Source: JAAUSY01 sp964526735
GTDB lineage: Bacteria > Chloroflexota > Chloroflexia > Chloroflexales > Chloroflexaceae
NCBI GenBank assembly: GCA_964526735.1
Contig: CAZGLO010000013.1
Coordinates: 1-61,860, forward strand
Direction: 5' to 3'
DNA: 61,860 nucleotides
The notes beneath the pieces were generated by a model. It was not told the DNA's origin. It searched no databases and saw only the letters and a list, made by a program, of their open reading frames with translations. A program made the translations under genes and the position numbers. This document shows positions 33,013 to 42,218 of the stretch, piece after piece. Within the stretch, counting starts at the first letter, position 1; the number at the start of each line of letters is the position of its first letter.

Positions 33013-35184
33013 ATGGAAGGACTAACCCCATTTGAATTACAGGCTCTCTGGGTCACGCTTGCCATATCGGTCGTCGCAATCGGCTATAGCACCATTATGG
33101 GGGCCAAAACACTTCGCCAACCCAAGGGAACAGACGAGATGCAGGCTGTCTGGCAGGGCATCCACGACGCAATTGAGTACTCCTTTGGCCAACAACGAGC
33201 CGCGCTTCTTGTCACGATGATTGGTGTGGCGGCTGTTCTCGCCACAAGCACGCAATTCCTCCCCCCCGCCTCCAGCGCTGTCGAGCGGTTTGGCGACCAG
33301 GCGACGACGTGGGTGGCAGCCGGACGGGCGGGTGGAGCCGTTATCGGCATTGTGCTCTCGTATGTCATTGGGCTGATGTCGGGCCGTCTTGCCTCTGAGA
33401 GCGGAGTGCGGGTGGCGGCGGCGGGCCAGAAAGGCTATAACCCCGCCATGCGCACGGCTTACCGCTCAAGCAGCGCGCTGAGTATGGCTCCACTTGGTGT
33501 TGGGCTGCTTGTGAGTAGTCTCGTTGTGGTGATGACGGTCATTGGCGCGCCCGACCTGCTCTTTGGGTTTGGCATTGGCGGGGCGATGGGAGCGCTCTTT
33601 CTGCAATTTCGTTCCGGCCTCTATGCCGATGGCGCGCATCGGAGCATGCGAGAGCTGCATCAACAGGAGTCTGGCAAGCTCGACCCCCGCCACGCCGTGA
33701 CTGTTGCCGACTTGGTTGGCGATAATATTGGCGATTGTGCTGGCATGACGACGGCACTTTTCCGCAATGGCGAACTGCTGACCTTTGCCGCCGTGACGAT
33801 TGGCGTATTGTTGGGCGATTTTGCCAACGGGGCGCTCTTTGATGGCCAATATGAGATGCGCTTTGTGCTGCTGCCATTGCTTGTGCGGGCGGTAGGGCTG
33901 GTTGGTGGGTTGGTTGGCAATAGCCTTGTCCGCACCGACGAAAAGCGTCGTAATGCCATCGCCGCGATGACAAAGGGCTTTTACATCACCGTGGTGGTGT
34001 GCTTGGCAGGCTTTGCAGCCGCCACCGTGCTGCTGTTTGGCTACCCCGACCTTGGCAACATCGATTGGCGGCCATTCTATGCGCTATCTGTAGGCGTCGC
34101 ATTGGCGGTGATACTTGAACGCGGGACACGGATGTTCGCACCGGCCTTCTTCAACCCCTACAAGAAAAAGGGCGACTCCGACGGGCGAATGCGGGCGATG
34201 TTTGCCGGTTTGGTGAAGGGGGCGGATGTCAATCTCTGGGGGATTGTGACGGTTTTTGGTGCTGTCGTGCCGATTGTGGTCATCTTCGGCTACATTGGCT
34301 ATCAGCCGATTGAGAGCTTCCTTCTGGCCCTGCTCTACGGGCTTGTGCTTGCTGGTTTGGGGATGTTCTCGCTTGCCGCCAACACGCTCTCTATCAACAG
34401 CTTTGGGGCGATTGCCCACACCGCGCATCATCTCAGCGAGGTGGCGGGGATGGATAAAAACACCCGCAATGCGATGGAAGACCTCTTTATCGTCGGCAAG
34501 ATGATGAAAGGCATCTCCCGCGGCATCGCAATCGGCTCTGCGGTGATAACCAGCGGGGCACTGCTTGGAGCCTACATTGCGATGGCCGGAGGCGTGCAGC
34601 TTGAGGCGGTGGCGAGTGGCGCGACGGTCGATCTCCTCTTGCCAGAGCCGTCCTTGGCAGAGCCATCGTTGATAAACCCCTTCCTCATCTCAATGCTGAC
34701 CGGCGGGGTGATTGGGGGCGTGGTGATAGTTGGCGCATTCCTCTACCTCAACCGCGCGGTCGCCAAGGTGAGCGAGGTGGTGTCGCAGAAGAGCCAACAG
34801 CACGAACTGCCGCCCTTGCCAGAGCCACCGGCGCAGAGCGAAAAGACCACCAAAAAGAAGAAAGACGAAGAAAAGAAGCCGGTCGTCATCGTTGATTATA
34901 CCAGCGTGATCCACCCTGCCAACGCCGTTACCCACCCGCCACTTGCCATCCTTGCCTCTGTGATCGCTGTTGTGACGGCGGTTGTTGGCGTAGTGTTGGG
35001 TGCGCAAGTGCTGATTGGGATGGTGATCGGGGCGGTGGTGGTCAGCCAGGTGATTGGCTTGACCTATCGGCAGCAAGAGACGTTGCTTGACCCAACTGGC
35101 CGCCAGGTGGCCAAGCCGACACTCATCTCATTGGTTATGGTGATGGCATTGGCGAGTTTGCTTGTCGCGGCGATGTCACTCTAG
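33013..35184 (+). CDS. Degenerate membrane pyrophosphatase paralogue, predicted catalytically inactive
   Basis: The 723-residue protein has the same helix pattern as the upstream enzyme and still reads DPRHAVTVADLVGDNIGD near residue 225 and RGIAIGSAVIT later, so it is a true homologue. The substrate-binding residues are largely gone. The acidic/Lys stretch before DPR is replaced by YADGAHRSMRELHQQESGKL. DAYGPIADNAGG has become NSFGAIAHTAHH. The C-terminal GDTVGDPFKD region is missing, replaced by a Lys/Glu/Pro-rich loop (about 585-627) and two extra hydrophobic segments. AGGTGG 6 nt upstream supports the ATG. It may be a regulatory or structural partner of hppA, or a transporter with a new role. 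Confidence 0.85.
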   Translation: MEGLTPFELQALWVTLAISVVAIGYSTIMGAKTLRQPKGTDEMQAVWQGIHDAIEYSFGQQRAALLVTMIGVAAVLATSTQFLPPASSAVERFGDQATTWVAAGRAGGAVIGIVLSYVIGLMSGRLASESGVRVAAAGQKGYNPAMRTAYRSSSALSMAPLGVGLLVSSLVVVMTVIGAPDLLFGFGIGGAMGALFLQFRSGLYADGAHRSMRELHQQESGKLDPRHAVTVADLVGDNIGDCAGMTTALFRNGELLTFAAVTIGVLLGDFANGALFDGQYEMRFVLLPLLVRAVGLVGGLVGNSLVRTDEKRRNAIAAMTKGFYITVVVCLAGFAAATVLLFGYPDLGNIDWRPFYALSVGVALAVILERGTRMFAPAFFNPYKKKGDSDGRMRAMFAGLVKGADVNLWGIVTVFGAVVPIVVIFGYIGYQPIESFLLALLYGLVLAGLGMFSLAANTLSINSFGAIAHTAHHLSEVAGMDKNTRNAMEDLFIVGKMMKGISRGIAIGSAVITSGALLGAYIAMAGGVQLEAVASGATVDLLLPEPSLAEPSLINPFLISMLTGGVIGGVVIVGAFLYLNRAVAKVSEVVSQKSQQHELPPLPEPPAQSEKTTKKKKDEEKKPVVIVDYTSVIHPANAVTHPPLAILASVIAVVTAVVGVVLGAQVLIGMVIGAVVVSQVIGLTYRQQETLLDPTGRQVAKPTLISLVMVMALASLLVAAMSL

Positions 35185-35219
35185 CATCCATCTTTATCGT
35201 ATTTAATTTAAAGGTGATT

Positions 35220-36170
35220 ATGAAGATACAGAATCATCCCACCCGTCCGCAAGACTACGTAATTCTCTTTCTAAAGGGCATTGCAATGGGGACGGCTGAT
35301 ATTATTCCGGGCGTTTCCGGCGGCACGATGGCGTTTATCACGGGGATCTACGAAGACCTACTTGATAGCATTCGGTCGTTCGATATGACACTGGTGCGGC
35401 TGCTCCTCCGGCGAAAAATCCAGGAGGCGGTTGAGTATGTGCCGTGGCAGTTCTTGGCTACATTGTTTTTTGGCATTGGCGTGGCGTTTGTGGGGCTTGC
35501 GCACGGGGTTGACTGGATGCTCCAAAACGAGCGCATCTATCTCTTTGCCTTTTTCTTTGGGCTTATCCTCGCCTCGATTGTCGCCATCGGGGGGATGGTT
35601 CGGTGGTCGGCTGGCAGCGTCGGGATGCTTGTTTTGGGCACGGTGGTGGCTTATGTTGTAGTAGGGTTGGTGCCGCTTGAGATGCCGCACGACCCACTCA
35701 CCATGCTGTTTAGCGGGATGATAGCCATTATGGCGATGATTCTCCCCGGCATCTCTGGTTCTTTCCTGCTTTTGATTCTTGGCCAATACGACTATGTGCT
35801 GCAATTGGTGAAGTCGCTGGACGTGGTGGGGATATTCCCCTTAGCAGTGGGCGCGGTGATAGGGTTGATGGGCTTTTCGCGGGTGCTGAGCTGGCTGCTG
35901 AAGCGTTACCATCAAGCGACCGTCGCCGCGCTGATTGGCTTTATGATCGGCTCTCTCCGCAAGATCTGGCCGTGGAAAGAGGTGATAGAGACGCGCATCG
36001 ACCGGCACGGCGATATTATCCCGATTGTTGAGAAGAATATTTTGCCGGTGTTTGGCTCAACGGAATTTGCCATTGCGGTGGTGTTGTGTATTGTTGGGTT
36101 CTTGGTTGTGAGCTACATCGATCACCTCCAATCGCGGTCAAATCCCGTTTTGCGGTTGTTCCTCAAATAG
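35220..36170 (+). CDS. DUF368 membrane protein (undecaprenyl-phosphate translocase family)
   Basis: This 316-residue polytopic protein has the two inverted-repeat signatures of DUF368: KGIAMGTADIIPGVSGGTMA at the N-terminus and GMIAIMAMILPGISGSFLLL in the middle. Members (PopT) were recently shown to return undecaprenyl phosphate from the outer to the inner leaflet of the membrane. AAGGTGA lies just before the ATG at 35220, 35 bp after the degenerate pyrophosphatase gene on the same strand. Its location beside a glycan assembly cluster fits carrier recycling. The final helix ends in SYIDHLQSRSNP, as in relatives. Confidence 0.93.
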   Translation: MKIQNHPTRPQDYVILFLKGIAMGTADIIPGVSGGTMAFITGIYEDLLDSIRSFDMTLVRLLLRRKIQEAVEYVPWQFLATLFFGIGVAFVGLAHGVDWMLQNERIYLFAFFFGLILASIVAIGGMVRWSAGSVGMLVLGTVVAYVVVGLVPLEMPHDPLTMLFSGMIAIMAMILPGISGSFLLLILGQYDYVLQLVKSLDVVGIFPLAVGAVIGLMGFSRVLSWLLKRYHQATVAALIGFMIGSLRKIWPWKEVIETRIDRHGDIIPIVEKNILPVFGSTEFAIAVVLCIVGFLVVSYIDHLQSRSNPVLRLFLK

Positions 36171-36177
36171 GCCAATA

Positions 36178-36186
36178 TGCTATACT
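36178..36186 (+). promoter_or_regulatory. Extended -10 promoter element for the glycosyltransferase cluster
   Basis: TGCTATACT begins 8 bp after the DUF368 stop and 54 bp before the first glycosyltransferase start, so the cluster has its own promoter. Confidence 0.45.
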
Positions 36187-36231
36187 TTGGGGCGAATGGG
36201 GGAAAATTAGGTTGGAAAGGATAGTAGGTCG

Positions 36232-37218
36232 TTGCTTGTACGTGAAGGCCCGCAAGAAGCCGATGATTTGCAGCAGGAGCGGGGCGATTCGCATTCCAAA
36301 CCCATCATTTCGCTGATTATCCCGTCGTTGGATGGGAAGATCGACGATCTTCGGGCTAGTATTGCCCACCAATATCTGCAGCCCAACGAGGTTGAGGTGG
36401 TGGTGGGGGTGCGGCCCAACGGTCGTGCCCGCAATGAGGGCGTCGCCCGGACGCATGGAGAGATTTTGGTCTTTGTAGACGATGATGCCGTGCTTGGCAA
36501 TGAGCACGTCATTGATCACCTCGTGACGCCGTTCTTGTCGGGAGACCGCACCATAGGCGTGACTGGCGCATCGAAGCTCCTCCCGCCAGATGCGTCGGTG
36601 TGGCAGCGCTACGTGGCGAGTGAAGTGCCCCGCATTGAGCATCCGGTCGTCTCGCAGGTGGTGGAGACCAACCCCGACCCGCCCTCATTCTATTGCGATA
36701 TCACCACGACGTGCTGCGCGATGCGGCGCGATGTCTTTGAGCAGGCGGGCGGGTTTGATAACAACCTCATCCGCGGCGTCGATACGGAGTTTTTTGTGCG
36801 GCTGCGGCAGTTTGGCTATCGGTTTTTGCTGATGCCGCATACGTGGGTCTATCACCCCGCCCCGCCAACACTCCCCGCTCTGCTCCGCAAGCACTTTCTC
36901 TATGGCGTGGGGCACGCACAGGAAGTTCGCCGCGACCCGCAACGCGCACGGGGCAGGGCACTCACCACGCCACTGCACGCCATCGGCTTTTGGGCATTTC
37001 GGACGGCCGTGCTCTTCCCAAATATCTTTTTACCCTATTCGTATGCGGCACCATCGTGGCGTCTGGGGTTCAAGCCGCTCAAGGCATTGACCAGCTATGT
37101 CGCCGCGCTTGGCTATTTGTGGGGGTGGTACCATGCAGACCAGGCAGACCAGGCAGACCAGGCAGACCAGGCAGACCAATCAAAGCGAGAGCACTCAGAA
37201 CGACCTAAACGTTCATAA
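36232..37218 (+). CDS. Family 2 glycosyltransferase
   Basis: A GT-A fold enzyme with SLIIPSLDG at its start, the DXD-type metal motif ILVFVDDDAVLG near residue 85, and CAMRRDVFEQAGGFDNN...GVDTEFFVRLRQ, which corresponds to the acceptor/catalytic ED region. The C-terminal third has weakly hydrophobic helices that may associate with the membrane. The only plausible start is the TTG at 36232, with AAAGGA 10 nt upstream. The last codons fall in a 9-bp repeat giving QADQADQADQ, and 86 bases overlap the next gene in another frame. It probably adds a sugar to a lipid-linked surface glycan. Confidence 0.88.
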   Translation: MLVREGPQEADDLQQERGDSHSKPIISLIIPSLDGKIDDLRASIAHQYLQPNEVEVVVGVRPNGRARNEGVARTHGEILVFVDDDAVLGNEHVIDHLVTPFLSGDRTIGVTGASKLLPPDASVWQRYVASEVPRIEHPVVSQVVETNPDPPSFYCDITTTCCAMRRDVFEQAGGFDNNLIRGVDTEFFVRLRQFGYRFLLMPHTWVYHPAPPTLPALLRKHFLYGVGHAQEVRRDPQRARGRALTTPLHAIGFWAFRTAVLFPNIFLPYSYAAPSWRLGFKPLKALTSYVAALGYLWGWYHADQADQADQADQADQSKREHSERPKRS

Positions 37219-38443
37219 TGGGGATAACACTGCTGATAATGTCGCCCCGCTGCGGATAGGCATCGACGGGCGCTATATCTATGACCACTTTCCCGGCATT
37301 GGACGCTATGTCGCCAACCTGGTCGCGGCGTTGGCGACGCTCGATCACCCCCATACCATCGTCCTGTTCACCAACTCATCATTGCCAAACACGCGCCACA
37401 ACTACCACTCTTTGCTCTCCCACCCAACGATTGAGCACCACGACCTTGCTATTGCCCCCTTCTCGCTGGAGGAGCAGTGGAAAATCCCACAACTTGCGCG
37501 CTCGCTCAACCTTGATATCCTACATTCGCCCTTCTACATCAAGCCATATGTTGGGTTGCCGTGCCCCTCTGTGGTGACGATTTATGACTTGATTGGGCGC
37601 AAATTCCCGAATCTTCTGCCCTCAAAGAGGAATTTGCTTCTCTTCCGGCTGACGATGTGGTTCGCAATCCACCGCTCATCACACATTATCACCATCTCAA
37701 AGAGTGCCAAACACGATATCTTGGCCTACTATAATGTGCCGCCAGAGCAAGTCACCGTCACCCCATTGGCGACAGATAGCCATTTTGTGCCGCCGACAGA
37801 CGAGGTGATGGCACGGACACGTGCAACATACCACCTCCCCCAGCGCTACATCCTCTATTTTGGGGCCAATAAGCCGCATAAGAACCTCGTGCGGCTCCTG
37901 GAGGCGTGGGAGCAGGTCATCGAGACACGGTTGCGCAAGCTCCAAAGCGCAGAACACCCTTCGGAGTTGCCCATACTCATCATCGCGGGCCACCACGACT
38001 CGCGCTACCCCGAAGCATGTACCTTCGTCACCGAGCATAAGCTTGGCCCGTGGGTGCGGTTTCTGTGGAATGTGAATGATGATGACCTTCCGGCACTCTA
38101 TGGCGGGGCACTCTTTTTTGCCTTCCCCTCCTACTACGAAGGATTTGGCTTGCCGCCGTTGGAGGCGATGGCATGCGGAACGCCAGTCTTGTGCGGTAGC
38201 GAGAGTAGTTTGCCAGAAGTGGTTGGGGATGCGGCAGAGATTGTCGATCCGCACCGCACCGACTTATTGGCTGCCGGTCTGGAGCGATTACTCTTTAGCG
38301 ATGGCTATCGGGCGACGCTCAGGGCAAGAGGGCTACAGCGGGTACGAGATTTTTCGTGGCGGCGTACGGCACAAGAAACATTAGCCGTGTATGAGGCGGC
38401 TGTCCGGGACGCAAAAATAGCAGCTCACAGCCCAAGGTCGTAG
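37133..38443 (+). CDS. Family 4 glycosyltransferase
   Basis: A GT-B fold enzyme. The N-domain begins LRIGIDGRYIYDHFPGIGRY. The C-domain contains YILYFGANKPHKNLVRLLEA and the donor-binding PSYYEGFGLPPLEAMACGTPV with the EX7E motif. The ATG at 37133 follows GGGGGTGG and opens inside the preceding gene. Codons 3-16 read RQT repeats from the same 9-bp units that encode QAD in the upstream frame. The first 45 residues are thus low complexity, and the fold starts near residue 48. The stop region overlaps the convergent GNAT gene by 19 bp. Confidence 0.9.
   Translation: MQTRQTRQTRQTRQTNQSESTQNDLNVHNGDNTADNVAPLRIGIDGRYIYDHFPGIGRYVANLVAALATLDHPHTIVLFTNSSLPNTRHNYHSLLSHPTIEHHDLAIAPFSLEEQWKIPQLARSLNLDILHSPFYIKPYVGLPCPSVVTIYDLIGRKFPNLLPSKRNLLLFRLTMWFAIHRSSHIITISKSAKHDILAYYNVPPEQVTVTPLATDSHFVPPTDEVMARTRATYHLPQRYILYFGANKPHKNLVRLLEAWEQVIETRLRKLQSAEHPSELPILIIAGHHDSRYPEACTFVTEHKLGPWVRFLWNVNDDDLPALYGGALFFAFPSYYEGFGLPPLEAMACGTPVLCGSESSLPEVVGDAAEIVDPHRTDLLAAGLERLLFSDGYRATLRARGLQRVRDFSWRRTAQETLAVYEAAVRDAKIAAHSPRS
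37141..37176 (+). repeat. 9-bp tandem repeat translated in two frames across a gene overlap
   Basis: Four exact copies of CAGGCAGAC lie in the 86-bp overlap between the GT2 and GT4 genes. In the upstream frame they encode Gln-Ala-Asp repeats at the C-terminus; in the downstream frame they encode Arg-Gln-Thr repeats at the N-terminus. A 9-bp unit can expand without breaking either frame. Confidence 0.9.
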
Positions 38444-39321
38444 CGCATCACGGGCTGCCGCTCGCCGGAGTCGGTAAAGCCAAACCATTGGTAGAGGCGC
38501 TGGGCGCGGGTGTTGTAGGCTTGCGTGTTGAGCGTGACGATGTGCGCTTGCTGTTCTTGGGCAAAGCGGATGACTTCGGCCAGCAACCGGACGCCTATCC
38601 CTCGCCCCTGCTTGCGCGGGTCAACGGCGATGCGCACGAGGTGGAGCAGCCGCCCGCCAAAATGGCTTGTCGCATAGGCATAGCCAACAGTACGCCCACC
38701 AAGCTCTCCCACAACAAAAAACGTCCCTTCGGTGATGGCTTGGCCAAGTGTGGTATCATCTTTCATCCACTGCACCTCAAAGCAGGCACGGTCAAGCGTG
38801 ATAATCGTTCGGAGGTCGGAAGGCAGCGCGGGGCGGATAGCCACATCGGCATTGCCAAAGGAGGGGATATGCAAAAACCGCTTTTCATAGACGATCACCG
38901 AGGTATCCTGCACATAGCCGTAGCGGCGAAGGGCCGGAATCAGCCAAATATCAGACGCCTCATCACCCGCGTAGAAAATATGGTACATGCCGCGGTCGTA
39001 GATCGACTCGTGGAGCGGGGTGAGGAGCGATTCGAGGCCCGCACTGATAGGAATCCCCCGTGCAAGCACCACCCCCCGCAACCATACCGCGTGATTGATA
39101 AAACTGCCCGTGATTGCGGCCCCTTGAATTTCGTTGCCATACTCAAGGATTGAGCCGTGGGCGTGGGCGAGGAGGGTCGGGAGTTCATCCGCCATAAGAC
39201 CATAATACCGCCGTGCTCCATCGCGGAACAAGCGAGACACACTCGTGATATCATCTCTTGTAGAAAGTCGCACCGTTGCGTGTGTGAGATCAATATCGCG
39301 CCGAAGCCATCGCATAGACAT
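38425..39321 (-). CDS. GNAT-family N-acetyltransferase (tandem GNAT fold)
   Basis: The C-terminal 140 residues hold an active-looking GNAT domain with the acetyl-CoA pyrophosphate loop RKQGRGIGVRLL (Q/RxxGxG/A) and a closing YNTRAQRLYQWFGF. The N-terminal half has a related but degenerate pattern without the loop, so the protein is probably a double-GNAT enzyme with one active domain. AGGACA upstream supports the ATG at 39321. It runs opposite to the glycan cluster and overlaps the GT4 3' end, so it may be an unrelated gene. Its substrate could be a sugar amine, a peptide or a small metabolite. Confidence 0.87.
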   Translation of the reverse strand: MSMRWLRRDIDLTHATVRLSTRDDITSVSRLFRDGARRYYGLMADELPTLLAHAHGSILEYGNEIQGAAITGSFINHAVWLRGVVLARGIPISAGLESLLTPLHESIYDRGMYHIFYAGDEASDIWLIPALRRYGYVQDTSVIVYEKRFLHIPSFGNADVAIRPALPSDLRTIITLDRACFEVQWMKDDTTLGQAITEGTFFVVGELGGRTVGYAYATSHFGGRLLHLVRIAVDPRKQGRGIGVRLLAEVIRFAQEQQAHIVTLNTQAYNTRAQRLYQWFGFTDSGERQPVMRYDLGL

Positions 39322-39476
39322 GTGCTTTGTCCTGTCTGTTTGACCTGTCTAGATTGTACACGAGAATTGGTCTGTACGTACAACGATTATGTAAACAATA
39401 CTGCTTTGTGGTGCTTTTTCGCCGATGAGGTCTATCTAAAGGGCCTATCTAGAAGATCTACCAAAAGGTCTACCAA

Positions 39477-40004
39477 ATGCAACACCAACTCCCAGAAGAA
39501 GAGCCTATCCAATCACCCTCAACCTGGTTCTACGTCCGCACGATGTGGCAGCGCTATATGGGGCTGAATATCTCCCCCATCACCCCGCTGCTCTCGGTTG
39601 GCGGACAATTTCGCCCCAACCAATGGCCCGCCATCCACGCAATGGGCATTCGGGCGGTGTTGAGCTTGCAGGATGAGTATGAGGATGAGTTTCAAGGCAC
39701 CCCCCCAGAACGTACTTTGCGCTTGCCGGTCGTCGATCACCACGCCCCAACCATAGAGCAGTTGGAGGAAGGCGTTCAGTTCCTGGCGAAGACGCACGAA
39801 GATAATTTGCCGGTGTTGGTGCATTGCCACGCCGGTATGGGCCGCGCTCCTACTGTCGCCTCCGCCTACCTGATGCGCTACCACGGCAAGACTGCCAAAG
39901 AAGCTATGGTCTTCCTATATACCCGACGGCCGATTGTTGGCCTCAACGAAGAGCAGTGGCAGCGGCTCTATGAGTGGCAACGGCATATCCGTCCTGAAGC
40001 ATAG
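39477..40004 (+). CDS. Dual-specificity/protein-tyrosine phosphatase-like protein
   Basis: This 175-residue protein has the Cys-based phosphatase loop HCHAGMGRAPT (CX5R) near residue 121. A possible general acid aspartate lies upstream in PVVDHHAPT, and the N-terminal ITPLLSVGGQF strand is typical of DSP-like folds. AAAAGG with 8-nt spacing supports the ATG at 39477. It heads the run of genes leading into the membrane protein and glycosyltransferases, 14 bp before the next start. Tyrosine phosphatases often control capsule export kinases, but no BY-kinase is visible here, so it could act on Ser/Thr kinase targets or phospho-sugars. Confidence 0.88.
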   Translation: MQHQLPEEEPIQSPSTWFYVRTMWQRYMGLNISPITPLLSVGGQFRPNQWPAIHAMGIRAVLSLQDEYEDEFQGTPPERTLRLPVVDHHAPTIEQLEEGVQFLAKTHEDNLPVLVHCHAGMGRAPTVASAYLMRYHGKTAKEAMVFLYTRRPIVGLNEEQWQRLYEWQRHIRPEA

Positions 40005-40018
40005 CCATCACGATACCT

Positions 40019-42202
40019 ATGGATACCCCTGCAAACCCGATTTTGGTGCTCATCCCTACGCTCATTGCCCTCTACCTGATGCCCGGCCTGGCGATGATAC
40101 GGCTATTTTGGCGTTCGCCCCGCCCATCGCTCTTCTCCCTTAGCATGATACTCGCACTGGCGGTGGGGATAAGCGTTTGTCTGCCGCCGTTGCTGCTGCT
40201 GTTGAGTTCTTATGTTGGCCTGCCCTGGAATAGCGCAATGACATGGGGCTATGTGGTCGTGGCGACGGTGATTGCCTTCTTCCCGCACCTCCACCGCATT
40301 CCCGAAGCGCAAGAGATACCACGCTATCGACGAGACCCGTATCAAGACCCACGTCAAGGCCCATATCAAGACCCACGTCATCCACAAGGCCCGCGCCGCT
40401 ATCGTTGGGAGGCATCGCCGTTGTGGCAGCACGTGCGGAGTATTTCCCCCCTCCTCTCGCTGACTGACCTTGCGCTGCTTGGCATTACGGTGGCGGCGCT
40501 TGGCGTACGGCTGTTTCTTGTGCGCGATTTGCCGACTGGCCTCTTTGGCGACTCCTACCACCACACGATGATGGCACAGCTTTTGGTTGAGAATGGGGGG
40601 ATTTTCCAGTCGTGGCAACCCTATGCCCCTCTCGCAAGCTTTACCTATCATTTCGGCTTCCACGCCAACAGCAGCTTTGTGCATTGGCTCAGCGGCATTG
40701 AGATGACGACGTGCGTGGTACTGGTCGGGCAATGGCTCAATGCGCTTGCCGCGCCGATGGCGTTTCTTCTCATCACCACGCTGAGCGGCCAACCGTGGGC
40801 AGGCGTATGGGCCGCATTTGCGACGGCATTTGTATCATCTATCCCCGCCTTCTACGTCAACTGGGGGCGTTACACCCAACTCACTGGCCATATCGTGCTG
40901 GTCGTGGTGGTAGTCTGCTGGACGACATTGGTCGTTGACTACCTCCCCCTCCGCCCGCTCAACCGGCTGTGGCGGCAGTTGGCGGCTCAATGGCGAGCAA
41001 TCCTGTTGGTAGGGGTGATGACCGCGAGCATGATCCTGACCCACTACCTGGTGACGGTCTTTGCGGCGCTGTTTGTTGGCAGCTACCTGCTTGTGCTGAT
41101 ATTGATGCGCCAATCGTGGCGGACGGTGATTACGCTGATTTTACAAGCTCTTCCAATTATTATCATCACCTTGATCATCACCAGCGGCTGGCTGATCAAT
41201 TTGTCGAACGGCTACCTCGTCCGCAATGCAACGGGGTTTGTCAACGGCTACACCAGCGCAGAGCGCATCACAAATTATGCAACGATTCCGCCCATCGCCC
41301 CGCTCTACATGAAGCGTTCACTGATTGCGCTGGCGGTGGGAGGGTTGTGTGTAGCGCTTTGGAGACGGGAATGGCGAGTGACCTTGCTTGGGCTGTGGAC
41401 GGTTTTGCTTGTCCTGTGCGTGGTACCCCACCTGATTGGCTTACCTGGCTCAGGTATGATAGACTATCTAACGGGGCTTGGCGCATGGTATGTAACCATT
41501 GTGCCGCTTGCGGGGTACGCTCTTGCGGCGGTACAGGATGGCTTGGTTGGTTTGTTCCACCTCTCCTCACGAACCCTCTCACCATTCGCCAAGCCTTCTG
41601 CTTTTATGATTATCCACCACGTGGTTGTGAGCCTTCTCTTGGCAGGAGGCGTGTGGTGGGGCGTGGTCGAACAGCTTGACCTGATAGACGGCTCAACGCA
41701 GATGGTCACGCACGCCGATATGCGGGCGATGGAGTGGATACGCGATGGCGAACCTGCTCACATTCCCCCCGATGCGCGCTTCTTCGTGAACGGGTTTCCG
41801 GCCTATGGCGGCACCTTGATTGCAGGTACCGACGCGGGTTGGTGGATACCCTTGCTGACACGGCGAGAGTCGATCTTGCCCCCGTTGACCTATGGCAGCG
41901 AGGTGGGTGAGGAGCCGGGGTATCAGCTTAAGCTCAATGCGCAGTATGAGCAGATACGCGGCAAACCCTTGTACGACTCCACGCCGGTGCGGCTCGATTT
42001 GACCACTCCGGCGGCGTTGGAACTGCTGCGGAAAGAGGATATTACGCACATCTACAGCGGCGCGCACGCCACACCTGATGCCGCTCATGCCGACCACATC
42101 GATACAGATATCCTTCGGGAGAGCAGCTTGTTTACGTTGGTGTATGACGAGCAGGGTGTTGAGATATTTGCGTTTGTAGAGCATACCGACCAAACAGAAT
42201 AA
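40019..42202 (+). CDS. Large polytopic membrane protein, GT-C-like, unidentified
   Basis: The 727 residues contain about 13 predicted membrane helices. An early periplasmic segment, RDLPTGLFGDSYHHTMMAQLL, resembles the acidic first loop of GT-C glycosyltransferases (GDSYHH). The C-terminal 150 residues are soluble and include THADMRAMEWIRDG and FFVNGFPAYGGT, the layout of membrane mannosyl- or arabinosyl-type transferases with an extracytoplasmic domain. A cytoplasmic loop near residue 105 carries an 8-residue repeat (PYQDPRQG, PYQDPRHP) from a 24-bp DNA repeat. It is probably a polyprenyl-phosphosugar-dependent transferase in the cluster; substrate unknown. Confidence 0.75.
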   Translation: MDTPANPILVLIPTLIALYLMPGLAMIRLFWRSPRPSLFSLSMILALAVGISVCLPPLLLLLSSYVGLPWNSAMTWGYVVVATVIAFFPHLHRIPEAQEIPRYRRDPYQDPRQGPYQDPRHPQGPRRYRWEASPLWQHVRSISPLLSLTDLALLGITVAALGVRLFLVRDLPTGLFGDSYHHTMMAQLLVENGGIFQSWQPYAPLASFTYHFGFHANSSFVHWLSGIEMTTCVVLVGQWLNALAAPMAFLLITTLSGQPWAGVWAAFATAFVSSIPAFYVNWGRYTQLTGHIVLVVVVVCWTTLVVDYLPLRPLNRLWRQLAAQWRAILLVGVMTASMILTHYLVTVFAALFVGSYLLVLILMRQSWRTVITLILQALPIIIITLIITSGWLINLSNGYLVRNATGFVNGYTSAERITNYATIPPIAPLYMKRSLIALAVGGLCVALWRREWRVTLLGLWTVLLVLCVVPHLIGLPGSGMIDYLTGLGAWYVTIVPLAGYALAAVQDGLVGLFHLSSRTLSPFAKPSAFMIIHHVVVSLLLAGGVWWGVVEQLDLIDGSTQMVTHADMRAMEWIRDGEPAHIPPDARFFVNGFPAYGGTLIAGTDAGWWIPLLTRRESILPPLTYGSEVGEEPGYQLKLNAQYEQIRGKPLYDSTPVRLDLTTPAALELLRKEDITHIYSGAHATPDAAHADHIDTDILRESSLFTLVYDEQGVEIFAFVEHTDQTE

Positions 42203-42218
42203 GAGAATAGACGACACA

